DNA of 64,000 nucleotides from Deltaproteobacteria bacterium. GTDB taxonomy: Bacteria > JADJOY01. The stretch lies in contig JADJOY010000010.1 in the NCBI GenBank assembly GCA_016713535.1, forward strand, positions 248,001-312,000, given 5' to 3'. Position numbers and translations under genes: made by a program. Positions 51,609 to 60,269 of this stretch are shown piece by piece; the first letter of the stretch is position 1; each line of letters begins with the position of its first letter. The notes beneath the pieces are model-generated. The model was not told the origin of the DNA and did no database searches. It worked only from the letters and a program-made list of their open reading frames with translations.

Positions 51609-52115
51609 TCACAGCCGCAGCCAGTCCGGCGTGACGGCGCCCGCGTGGATGCGGGTGCACGACAGGCGGAACGCTCGGCCCGTGCGGTCGAAGCGCAGCG
51701 CGTAGCCCACGAAGTGGGACGAGGTTCGCGAGAACGCGGTCAGCCACTCGACGTCGGACGACGACACCATCCGGCCCCGGGTCTTCCACTCCAGGATCGC
51801 GATCGGGCGTCGGGTCGGTCGTCCGGGCTGGTCCCAGCACGTCATCGCTGGGAGCGGCCACAACACGAGGTCCTTGCACACCTGCCGCTTGGCCCGTGCG
51901 CCGGGATGCTGGGGAACCGCCACCTCGATCCCGATCTGGGTCGGGCTTTCGAGGAGGTTGCCCGGGCCGCAACGGGGTACCAGGTGGCCGAACGCAAAGA
52001 GGCTCACCGCTTCGCGCTCACGGCCGCGCCACCCCGAGGCAGACACCGATTCCACGAACTCCGTCAGGGAATCGCGGATCAGGTCATCGAGGAGACGTCG
52101 CTGGCGCGGGGTCAT
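51609..52115 (-). CDS. Hypothetical protein with PD-(D/E)XK nuclease-like core
   Basis: A 168-aa protein. A possible restriction-endonuclease-like core: EV in IGIEVAVPQ, Asp in CKDLVLWPLPAM and ILEWKTRG, giving an E...D...E-X-K pattern with strand-like surroundings. The ATG at 52115 overlaps the stop of the upstream gene (ATGA), so the two are co-translated. The core assignment is inferred from the motif only. Function is unknown. Confidence 0.5.
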   Translation of the reverse strand: MTPRQRRLLDDLIRDSLTEFVESVSASGWRGREREAVSLFAFGHLVPRCGPGNLLESPTQIGIEVAVPQHPGARAKRQVCKDLVLWPLPAMTCWDQPGRPTRRPIAILEWKTRGRMVSSSDVEWLTAFSRTSSHFVGYALRFDRTGRAFRLSCTRIHAGAVTPDWLRL

Positions 52116-52597
52116 GCGGGGATCGTCGGCTTGGCGGGAGCGGCTGGACCGAGCAGACCCACCCTCAGTCCCGCCGCCTTGCACGCGCGGGTCGCCATCG
52201 CGCTCAGGCTGAGGAGGGCCAGGAACCCGACCGAGCTCGCGAGCTGAATCCAGTGGTCGGATCCATCCGACGCGCCGCCCGGCACAAGAGCGTTCGCGAG
52301 GGCGACCGGGTATGGCAGCGCGATCAGCACCACGCACAGCCAGCCCACGAACGAGCCCAGCACCTTCGCCGTCCGGAAGGCGTAGTAAGCGATGCAGGCG
52401 GCGCTCGCCCAGACCGACACGGTGAACAGGATCGCGAGCGCTCGCCCCAGCGTCGGGTGCGACCGCGCCGCATCGCCGAGCGGGACCACGACGAGCGCCA
52501 TCGCGACGAGCTGGAGGCCGAACGAGCCCACCATCCGCCGATAGGCCCTGGCCAGCGCGTCGAGGCGCTCGGCGGCGAGAGGCGCGTGCGACCTCAT
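52112..52597 (-). CDS. Small membrane protein, unknown function
   Basis: A 161-aa protein with four hydrophobic segments (MVGSFGLQLVAMALVVVPLG, ALAILFTVSVWASAACIAYY, SFVGWLCVVLIALPYPVAL, LASSVGFLALLSLSAMATR). It is coupled to the nuclease-like gene by a 4-bp overlap. No family recognised. It could be a membrane partner of that protein. Confidence 0.7.
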   Translation of the reverse strand: MRSHAPLAAERLDALARAYRRMVGSFGLQLVAMALVVVPLGDAARSHPTLGRALAILFTVSVWASAACIAYYAFRTAKVLGSFVGWLCVVLIALPYPVALANALVPGGASDGSDHWIQLASSVGFLALLSLSAMATRACKAAGLRVGLLGPAAPAKPTIPA

Positions 52598-52735
52598 GCG
52601 CGGACACTAGCACCGCCGGCTCGCCGTGCGCGTTGACGGTGCGTGGCGCGGTTCTCAGAATGGGCCGCTCGCGTCCCCTCGCGCAGCCGTCGAACCCGCG
52701 TGCCCCGTGCGGCGGTCTCGAGGCCTCCGACCTTC

Positions 52736-54805
52736 ATGAGCGAGCCCTTTCCGGTGCTCAGTCGCCGTCAGCGGGTCGCGGCGGTGCTCGGCGTCATGCT
52801 CGCCGGTCTCGCCGCGGCGCTGGTGGTGAGCGGTACCGCGATGCGCGTGCGCGGCGCGCTCGATCTGGCACTCCTCGGCGCGCTACGCGTCCACATCCGC
52901 GCCGGGATCGTGGCGCTGCTCTCGTTCGTTGCGCTCACGATCGTGGGTGGGCTCGGCTGGACCCACGGGCTGTTCGTGGCGATGGGGGTGGTGCTCGCGC
53001 TCGCGACCGTGCCGTTCCTGATCTTCAGCGCGGGCTACGTGCCGATGGAAACGGCGGTGGTGGCGTGGCTCGCGCTGGTGATCCCGCTCGCGCTCTTCTT
53101 CCGCGCGCGGCAGGCGCGGCGCTCGCCCGGTTGGCTCGCCACCACGGTGGCGATCGCCTGGCCGGCCGCGCTGTTCGCGCTCTCGAGCGGCTTTTACCTC
53201 GGGGTCTTCAAGTCGCTCGGTACGATCTCGAACATCCTGAATCACGTCCACGTCGTCTCGGCGGCGCTGCTGGTGGTGCTCGCGCTCGCGACCGCGCGGC
53301 GCTGGGCAGCGGCGCTCGCGTGTGCGCCGGTGTTCGCGTTCCAGCTCGCGCTGGCGGTGGCGATCCCGCTCGGGCTCACGGCGCTCGGCGCGCGCCTGCT
53401 GCCCGAGCGCACGCTCACCACGCAGGGAGGCGCCGACCCGTCCGCGACGTCCGCCCGTGAGCACCCGCTCACGATCCCGTCGGCGAGCTGCGGCCTGCCC
53501 GAGTGCCACCTCGAGAGCTATCAGGAGTGGGCGGTCTCGGCGCACCGCTACTCGGCCACCAACGCACCTTACCGCTACGCGATCGAGCGCCTCACCGCGC
53601 GCGCCGACACGGCAACCCTCGCGCGCTGCACGCGCTGCCACGAGCCGGTGGCCGCCGCGCTGGGCGGCGGCGCGGCCCACGGCGGTCCGAGCGCCGCCAC
53701 CGCCGAGCGCCTGCGCGACGAAGGCGTGAGCTGTGTCGGCTGCCACGCCCTCGAGCCCGCCAAGCCACCCAGCGACGGCGCCTACGAGCTGCTCACTCCT
53801 GAGGTCTATCTCGCCGAGCTGCCCGGGCCGGGCGATCTCACTCATCCGCTCGAGATCGACCTGGTGTATCGCTGGGTCGTGCCGCACCGCGCGAGCTACA
53901 TGCGCCCGCCTCGCAAGAAGGCCGAGCTCTGCGCACCGTGCCACCAGGAGCGTCCCGGTGGCGTGCACGGCATGGCCACCTACGCGAGCTGGCAGGCGAG
54001 CGGCCTCGGCGCCGAAGGGATCGGCTGCCGCGAGTGCCACATGCACATGTTCGAGCTCGACTGGGCGCATCCGCCGTGGGACCACCACACGCTGGGTCGC
54101 AGCACCGCGTTGCCGAGGCTGGTGCCAGCGGAGAGCGCCGACGGCCCCGCGCTGGCGCGTGCCGCCGAGGCCGCGAAGGGCTGGCTCGACGGTACCCTCG
54201 CGGTGCGGCCGAGCCTGATCACGTACCTGCGCTTCATGCGCGATCCGCAGGTGCGTGCCTACGAGCGCCACTATCGGGATCTGCCGCTCCTCGACGTCCG
54301 CATCGAGGGCGCCGATCGCCTCGCGCCTGGCGCGCCCGCCGACCTCGCCGTGGTGACGGGCTCGCGGCGCCTAGGCCACGCGCTGCCTGCGATGACCGGC
54401 ACCTCGGCCGAGACCTGGCTCGAGCTGGCGGTGGTCGACGCCGACGGCCGCACCGTGTTCCAGAGCGGAGCGCTCGCCGAGAGCGACGAGCTCCCCGCCG
54501 ACGTGCTGCACCTCGGACCCACCCGCTCTCGCCCCGCCGATCCGCTCGAGGTGTGGCTCGTGGCCCCGCCGGGCAGCGGCTGCGGCGCGGCTGCGGCGAC
54601 CGGCCCGCGGATCGAGCCGGGACGCGAGCTCACCGAGCGCTACTCGATCATGGTCCCGCCCGGCGCCAAGGCGCCGTTCGTGGTACGGGCGCGCTGGCGC
54701 CACCGCGCGCTGGCGCCGTGGCTCGCCCGCGAGGTGCTCGGCCGCGACGCCGCGCCGATGCCGATCGAGACCCTCGCGAGTGTGGAAGCACGGAGCCCCC
54801 CATGA
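52736..54805 (+). CDS. Membrane-anchored pentaheme cytochrome c family protein
   Basis: A 689-aa protein. TM helices cover residues about 15-220. The heme c motifs are C-X4-CH (CGLPECH, about 252), CTRCH (298), CVGCH (333), CAPCH (399) and CRECH (432). The first sits in HLESYQEWAVSAHRYSATNA, the context seen in the other copies. The C-terminal beta domain reads VVTGSRRLGHALPAMTGTSA with ETWLELAVVDADGRTV. The stop overlaps the LVIVD gene start (ATGA). This is the first gene of the fourth redox module. Confidence 0.9.
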   Translation: MSEPFPVLSRRQRVAAVLGVMLAGLAAALVVSGTAMRVRGALDLALLGALRVHIRAGIVALLSFVALTIVGGLGWTHGLFVAMGVVLALATVPFLIFSAGYVPMETAVVAWLALVIPLALFFRARQARRSPGWLATTVAIAWPAALFALSSGFYLGVFKSLGTISNILNHVHVVSAALLVVLALATARRWAAALACAPVFAFQLALAVAIPLGLTALGARLLPERTLTTQGGADPSATSAREHPLTIPSASCGLPECHLESYQEWAVSAHRYSATNAPYRYAIERLTARADTATLARCTRCHEPVAAALGGGAAHGGPSAATAERLRDEGVSCVGCHALEPAKPPSDGAYELLTPEVYLAELPGPGDLTHPLEIDLVYRWVVPHRASYMRPPRKKAELCAPCHQERPGGVHGMATYASWQASGLGAEGIGCRECHMHMFELDWAHPPWDHHTLGRSTALPRLVPAESADGPALARAAEAAKGWLDGTLAVRPSLITYLRFMRDPQVRAYERHYRDLPLLDVRIEGADRLAPGAPADLAVVTGSRRLGHALPAMTGTSAETWLELAVVDADGRTVFQSGALAESDELPADVLHLGPTRSRPADPLEVWLVAPPGSGCGAAAATGPRIEPGRELTERYSIMVPPGAKAPFVVRARWRHRALAPWLAREVLGRDAAPMPIETLASVEARSPP

Positions 54806-56812
54806 GCGAGAGCGGCAGCAGCACCGCACGCCCGTCGCGAGCGCGGCGCGTGGCGCGCATCGCGCTGCGCGTGCTCGGCGTGGTGGCGCTGCTGTTCGCG
54901 GGCGCCACCCTCGCGGACCTGGTCCCCAACGTGTGGCGCCATCTCCACTTCCACGACGTGGTGCGCGAGCCGTGGGACGAGATCACCACCGACGCCGTCG
55001 TCCTCGACGAGCACCGCGCGATGGCGTTCCAGGGCACGACGCTGTCGGTCTTCGAGCTCGATCCGCCGGGCGCTTATCGGCCGGTCTACTCGACGGTTCT
55101 CGCCCAGTTCTTGCACCGCCTCATCGTGCGGCCGCGGTGGGGATTCACCACCGCGGGCGACAAGGGGCTCGGCGTCCTCGACCTCGCCCAGGTCACGCGC
55201 CCCAAGGTCCACGCGTACCTCTCGCCCAAGAGCGAGCCCGGCCACCTGGTCTACGGCTACGACATGGCGGTGCACGGCGATCGCGCGCTGGTGGCCGCGC
55301 GCGCCGGTGGGTTCTTCGTCGCGGACGTGAGCGACCCGCCGCACCCCAAGCTGATCGGCAGCCACGTCACACCCGGCGTGGGCCAGGGGGCCGCGATCGA
55401 CGATCGCTCGGGGTGGGTGAGCGTCGGCGGCTACGGCGTGATCCAGATCGACCTCGCGAGCGGGGCCGCCGTCACGAACACCCGCATCGCCGAGGTGCCG
55501 CCCGGAGCGGTGGGCCTGCCCGAGCCGCCGCCCTTCGACGTCGCCGTGCACCGGCCGTACGTCTACTTCTGGCATGGGGAACCTCGGCCTGGGGATCGCG
55601 CGCACCGACGGCGCCGCGGTGCTGCCCAACCTGGTGCCGCTCCCGGCGGGCGTGCACATCCGTGGCGTGAGCGTGGACCCGGCGCTCAACCTCCTGTGCG
55701 TCGCCGACTATGCGAGCGGGGTCTTCCTGGTCGATGTCACCACGCCGGAAGCGCCCGCGGTGATCGGCCACGTCGACGTGGCGGGGACGCCGGTTCACGT
55801 GTCGTGCGCCGAGAAGCGCATGGTCGTCACGCGCGGCGCGCGCGGGTTCGCGGTCTACGACCTCACCGATCGCGCCCAGCCGCGCCTCACCGGCGAGTTC
55901 GCGCCGACGGGCTTCTCGCACTTCGTCGAGCTCTTCCCCGGCCACGCGGCGGTCGCGAAGGGCAGCGGCGGCGTCGACCTCTACGAAGTGGCGGCCGACG
56001 GCACGCCCACGCGGGTGGCGAACATCCCCACCCGCGGCACCGCCCAGCACGTGATGGTCCGCGATGGCCGTGCCTACGTCTCCGAGGTGACCGGCGGCCT
56101 CACCGAGTGGGACGTGAGCGACGTGCGCGCGCCGAAGCTCGTCCAGAACTTCGAGATCGAGCAGCACGTGCGCCGCACCGAGACGCTCGGCGATCGCGTG
56201 ATCACGGTCGGCGGTGAGGGGCCGGTCTCGGTGCTCCGGCGCGCCGACGACGGCCTTCACCTCGAGCGCACCCACTACTTCAACCGGCCCGGATATGCGT
56301 GGCGCGCGATCCGCGCCGGTGATGGGGTGTGGGTGGCGGCACTCCACCACGGGCTGGGTTACGTGCGCTTCAACGCCGCAGGGCGGCCCGAGTGGCACGA
56401 CCTGGGCCAGCTCAAGGACGGCGTCGACGAGCCGCTCGGCTTCGCCGCCGATGACGGCGTGGGTGCCAACGCGGGCCACCCCGTGCTCTACGTCGCCGAT
56501 CTCGGCGCGGTCGCGGCCCTCGACGTCTCCGATCCGAGCGATCCGCGGGTGATGGGCCGCCGGCTGCGGCTCGGCATCAGCTACCCGGTGGGTCTGGCGG
56601 TGGACGGTGATCGCCTCTACGTGGCGAACCACGAGAAGGGGCTGTGGGTGGTCGAGCTGGTGGATCGCGCGCCCAAGCGCGTGCTCGCGCGCTGTGCCAC
56701 GGCCGCGCCGCTGATGGCGGTGGCGGCGCGCGGCGGCCAGGTGTGGATCGCGCCGGGGAGCGAGCCGCTCCGGCTCATCGACGCCCGTCCGGGAGCGCCC
56801 GGGTGCTCGTGA
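54802..56812 (+). CDS. LVIVD-repeat propeller protein, one-base frameshift
   Basis: An N-terminal anchor (VLGVVALLFAGATLADL) is followed by LVIVD-type blades: FFVADVSDPPHPKLIGSHV, VFLVDVTTPEAPAVIGHVDV, FAVYDLTDRAQPRLTGEF, LTEWDVSDVRAPKLVQNF and AALDVSDPSDPRVMGR. The frame breaks in the G run at 55576-55579; reading it with one G fewer gives YFWHGNLGLGIARTDGAAV and an intact about 669-aa protein. It overlaps both neighbours: ATGA with the cytochrome and GTGA with the membrane propeller. This is the same LVIVD-cytochrome pairing as 18901-21177. Confidence 0.85.
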
Positions 56813-58287
56813 GCGCGCTTCGCCTCTTCGGGTGGCTCGTCTTCTGGGTGCTGCCCCAGGAGATCATCCGCTTTCCCATCGAGATCTACGGCTTCGGACG
56901 CGCGCTCGTGGCGCTCGCGATCCTCGCCGCGGTGGCGGTGGCGCTGGCGGCGCTGGCGCGGCTCGAGCGCGTGAAGCGGCTTCGCGAAGCACGCGCCTGG
57001 CGGTGGAGCGCGCGGCTCGTCGCGCCGCTCGTGAAGCTCGGCCTGATCGTGCCGACGGTCTTCTACTGGATCTGGTTCTACGCCTACACGCGCCACGGCG
57101 TGATCGGCGCCGCCGCGGGGATGGCCGTGCTCGTCGTCCTCGGTACGTGGCGGAAGAGCTGGTTCGGGATGATGTCGGGTCTCATGGGCTTTTCGTGGAT
57201 CGCGTTCGCGGTGGTGATGCTGATGCGCTTTCCGCCGCGCCCGGCGAGCTGTCCCGGCGCGGGCACCCACCCGACCACGCGCGTGGTGCTGTCGCGCGAG
57301 ACGATCGACCGCCTGCCTGGCTTGCGCTGGAGCAACCCGTTCGACGTCGCCCGCGATCCCCGCGACGGGCGGCTCTTCGTGTCGCACCAGAGTGCGTTCT
57401 GGACCACCCACCTCGGCGGCCAGCTCACCGCGATCGCGACCGACGGCACGATCGAGAGCGCGGCCTTTCCCGCGGAAGAGATGTGCACGCTCTATCCCGA
57501 CCGCCTCGCCCTCGACACCGCCGGCAACCGGCTCTTCGCGGTCACCTCGGGGAACGGGGTCTACTGCCTCGCCGAGTTCGACGTGTCGCAAGGGCTGCGC
57601 TTCACGCGCCTCGCGCGCCTCGGCGGCGAGGCGCACGGGATCGTCTACGACCGCGGCCGGCTGTTCGTGACCTTCTGGCCGGTGGCCGACGGCGCGGCGC
57701 TCTACACCGACGTGGTGATCGAGGTCCTCGACGCCGCGGACTTCCACTCGCTGGCGCGCTTCTCGGGGCACGCCGAGGAGGAGGGGAAGACCGTCGCGAC
57801 GGGCCGCCGCGTGGGCGCGCCGTTCGTGAGCGAGGACGGCCGACGGCTCTGGGCCGCGGCGCTCGAGGGCTACCTGGTGTCGCTCGACCTTGACACGCTG
57901 GAATTCCGCGAGACGAAGGTGCCGTTCACACTCGCCTCGGCCGTGGTGGTCGACGCCGCGCACGACGTCGCCTACCTGCTCTCGCCGATCCGCTGGCGGA
58001 TGGAGCGGCTGGTGCTCTCGAGCGGCGAGCACACCACCGCGATGGCGTTCCACGCCATGCCGCAGCTCATGCTGGTGAACCCATTCGATCAGCGCTGGTA
58101 CACGCTCTCGTTCACGACCGGGGCGCTGGTGGCGTGGTTCGGCGCCGAGGACTGGTCGAACCCGCCTGTGGCGCACGTGGGCCGGCTGGCGCGGGCCGCG
58201 ATCGTCGACCCCGCCTCGGGACACGTGTGGGTGGCGTCGGGCTGCGGGATCTACGAGGTCGAGCCGCCGCCGTGGAAGAGCCCGTGA
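56809..58287 (+). CDS. Membrane-anchored beta-propeller protein
   Basis: A 492-aa protein from the GTG at 56809. Hydrophobic helices cover residues about 5-145, then a soluble propeller: PFDVARDPRDGRLFVSHQSA, LALDTAGNRLFAVTSGNGVY, EAHGIVYDRGRLFVTFWPVA, AVVVDAAHDVAYLLSPIRW and AAIVDPASGHVWVASGCGIY. It is coupled by 4-bp overlaps to the LVIVD gene before and the next propeller gene after. Homologous in layout to 23979-25712 and 47922-49439. Confidence 0.82.
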   Translation: MSALRLFGWLVFWVLPQEIIRFPIEIYGFGRALVALAILAAVAVALAALARLERVKRLREARAWRWSARLVAPLVKLGLIVPTVFYWIWFYAYTRHGVIGAAAGMAVLVVLGTWRKSWFGMMSGLMGFSWIAFAVVMLMRFPPRPASCPGAGTHPTTRVVLSRETIDRLPGLRWSNPFDVARDPRDGRLFVSHQSAFWTTHLGGQLTAIATDGTIESAAFPAEEMCTLYPDRLALDTAGNRLFAVTSGNGVYCLAEFDVSQGLRFTRLARLGGEAHGIVYDRGRLFVTFWPVADGAALYTDVVIEVLDAADFHSLARFSGHAEEEGKTVATGRRVGAPFVSEDGRRLWAAALEGYLVSLDLDTLEFRETKVPFTLASAVVVDAAHDVAYLLSPIRWRMERLVLSSGEHTTAMAFHAMPQLMLVNPFDQRWYTLSFTTGALVAWFGAEDWSNPPVAHVGRLARAAIVDPASGHVWVASGCGIYEVEPPPWKSP

Positions 58288-60251
58288 GCACGCCGCGCGA
58301 AGCGTCGCCGGCGCGGCTCTTCGCGGTGTTGTTGGCCGACGGCGTCGCCTTCACGACGCTGGGCTATGTCGCGATCCAGACCGTGCTCGTCGGCCTCGAC
58401 GGTGGCTTCGAGGCGGGCGACTTCCGGGGACGGATGCTCGCGATGGCGGCGCTCTTGGTGCTGCTCGAAGCGGCGTGGCTCGTCGGCCGCCGCTCGCAGC
58501 CGCTCAGGCGCCGGGTCGTGAGCAGCGCCCTCACGCTGGGAGCGGCGGTGAGCGCCTGGTGGCTCATCCCGGGGCTCGCGTTCCACCTCGAGCCGACCAA
58601 GGAGCGCTCGTTTCGGTGGTTGCCTCTCGACTGGACGCGGCTCCCCAAGCTCCTCGAGTTCCTGGTGCGGATCGATCCGGTGTTCGTGGGCGGCGTGGCG
58701 GCGATCGTGGTGGCGCTGATCGCGAGCGCCACGTGGCCGCGCACGCGCCGCGCGACCTCGCGCGCGATCGTGGGTGTCTCGGTGGCGTACGTCGTCGCCT
58801 TGAGCATCAACCTTGCCCACGTCCCCAACCTGGGGCCGCTGCCGCTCATGGCGGGCTGGCTGGTGGCGCTACCGCTCGTGGGGGTCACGCGCGGCTTCGC
58901 CCGCTCGCTCGCGGGCCTCGCGCCGCTGCTCCTCCTCACGCTCTCCTTCCCCGCCCTCTATCCGGGCAATCGCGGTGCGCGCGAGGTGCTCACCGGGCTC
59001 GACTGGGTGCGGCGGCTCTACCCGGCGAGCGAGGGACAAGCCGCGTACGACCGGCTCTTCCCGCGCCAGCTCGTCCACGACCCGGCGCAGAATGCCCTGT
59101 TCCTGGGCTTCGGGCCGACCTCGGGCTGGGCGTCCGGCGTGCTGCGGCTGCCGCTCGACGGGAGCGGCCCCGCCGAGGTGCTCGCGGTCGAGGGCGGGAT
59201 GCGCTCGACCGAGCTCGATCCCGTGACCGGGATGCTGCTCGGCGTGGACGCGCCGCGCGCCGAGGTGAACCTCTTCGCCTCGCACCCGTTCCGCCTCGAG
59301 CAGCGGGTGGATCTGTTCGGCCGAGGGCCGGTGGGCGACGCGATCTCGTTCTGGATCGACGCGCCGCGGGAGCGCTTCTACGTGATCGCCTACGAGCGCG
59401 CCGTGATCACCGAGTGGGACCGGCGCACCTGGACGCTCACGCGCAGCCTCGATCTCCACGAGGCCGGCGTCACGCGCCTCCACGGTGGCGGGCTGAAGCT
59501 CCTCTTCGATGCGCGTCGCGATCGCATCGTGGCGTTGCTCGGGCCGGTCGACGCCGGCGACCACTACGCCCTCGCCGACATCGACCCGGCGACGCTCACG
59601 GTGGTGCGGAGCCTGATCCTGCCGATGGGTTCGACCGACATGACCCTCGACGCCGAGCTCGGCGTGGTGCTCGTCCCCGAGGGTTACGGCGACGTGGTCC
59701 ACGAGGTCGACGCCACCACCTGGCAGGTGCGGCGGGTGCTGGCGGGTCCGCGCGCCGGCTCGCGGAACATCGCCTTCGACCCGCGGCGGAAGATCGTCTA
59801 CGGGCTCGGTTGGGGAACCGGCGTGCTGGAGGCGACCGACTACGCGACCGGACGCGTCGTGGCCCGCTTACCCGTGGGCAAGAAGCCGGGATCGCTCGCC
59901 CTTTCACCCGAAGGCGAGCGGATCTGGGTGGGCTCGGCGCTCGGCATCCTCGAGATCGACGCCGAGCGGTTCCTCGAGGTGGGTGGCAGGTCGTCGATCT
60001 CGGCAGGCGCCGAGCGACCGATGAACTGCACCTCGAGGGGGCGCTGCCCGACAGTGGTTGTGTTGACCCCTAGCCATCCGCTTGGCCGCGGGTTCGCTCG
60101 AGTCAGCCTGTCGCCATCTCCTTCTTACGACAGCCGAGTCCGAGAACGGACCCCCGGGCCGAGCCAGATCGGCACTCGCTGCCTCCCGACGACGGGCCGC
60201 GATAGAAGTGCCGGGCGAGATCAGTATAAACGCTTGAAGCACTTGAAATAA
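58284..60251 (+). CDS. Membrane-anchored beta-propeller protein with replaced C-terminal tail
   Basis: A 655-aa protein. About seven TM helices (residues 10-230) are followed by a propeller: RQLVHDPAQNALFLGFGPTS, STELDPVTGMLLGVDAPRAE, LLFDARRDRIVALLGPVDAG, DMTLDAELGVVLVPEGYGDV, NIAFDPRRKIVYGLGWGTGV and VARLPVGKKPGSLALSPEGE. From 59989 on the sequence leaves the family: 87 residues of unrelated, lower-GC-encoded tail (GGRSSISAGAERPMNCTSRG onward). The probable original 3' end, closing FLEVGGTVSGR, is found at 61393-61554. The tail was thus exchanged when the low-GC segment entered. Confidence 0.82.
   Translation: MSTPREASPARLFAVLLADGVAFTTLGYVAIQTVLVGLDGGFEAGDFRGRMLAMAALLVLLEAAWLVGRRSQPLRRRVVSSALTLGAAVSAWWLIPGLAFHLEPTKERSFRWLPLDWTRLPKLLEFLVRIDPVFVGGVAAIVVALIASATWPRTRRATSRAIVGVSVAYVVALSINLAHVPNLGPLPLMAGWLVALPLVGVTRGFARSLAGLAPLLLLTLSFPALYPGNRGAREVLTGLDWVRRLYPASEGQAAYDRLFPRQLVHDPAQNALFLGFGPTSGWASGVLRLPLDGSGPAEVLAVEGGMRSTELDPVTGMLLGVDAPRAEVNLFASHPFRLEQRVDLFGRGPVGDAISFWIDAPRERFYVIAYERAVITEWDRRTWTLTRSLDLHEAGVTRLHGGGLKLLFDARRDRIVALLGPVDAGDHYALADIDPATLTVVRSLILPMGSTDMTLDAELGVVLVPEGYGDVVHEVDATTWQVRRVLAGPRAGSRNIAFDPRRKIVYGLGWGTGVLEATDYATGRVVARLPVGKKPGSLALSPEGERIWVGSALGILEIDAERFLEVGGRSSISAGAERPMNCTSRGRCPTVVVLTPSHPLGRGFARVSLSPSPSYDSRVRERTPGPSQIGTRCLPTTGRDRSAGRDQYKRLKHLK
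59844..59988 (+). repeat. 145-bp direct repeat, left copy
   Basis: Matches 61393-61537 over 145 bp with five differences and no gaps. Four of the five are in synonymous positions (TTA/CTG, TCA/TCG, GAA/GAG) and one changes Ala to Gly. The left copy has the AT-richer codons, as would be expected if it came with the inserted lower-GC DNA. It encodes the end of the propeller gene. Confidence 0.9.
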
Positions 60252-60269
60252 TCGTGTATCGATGGGCAA

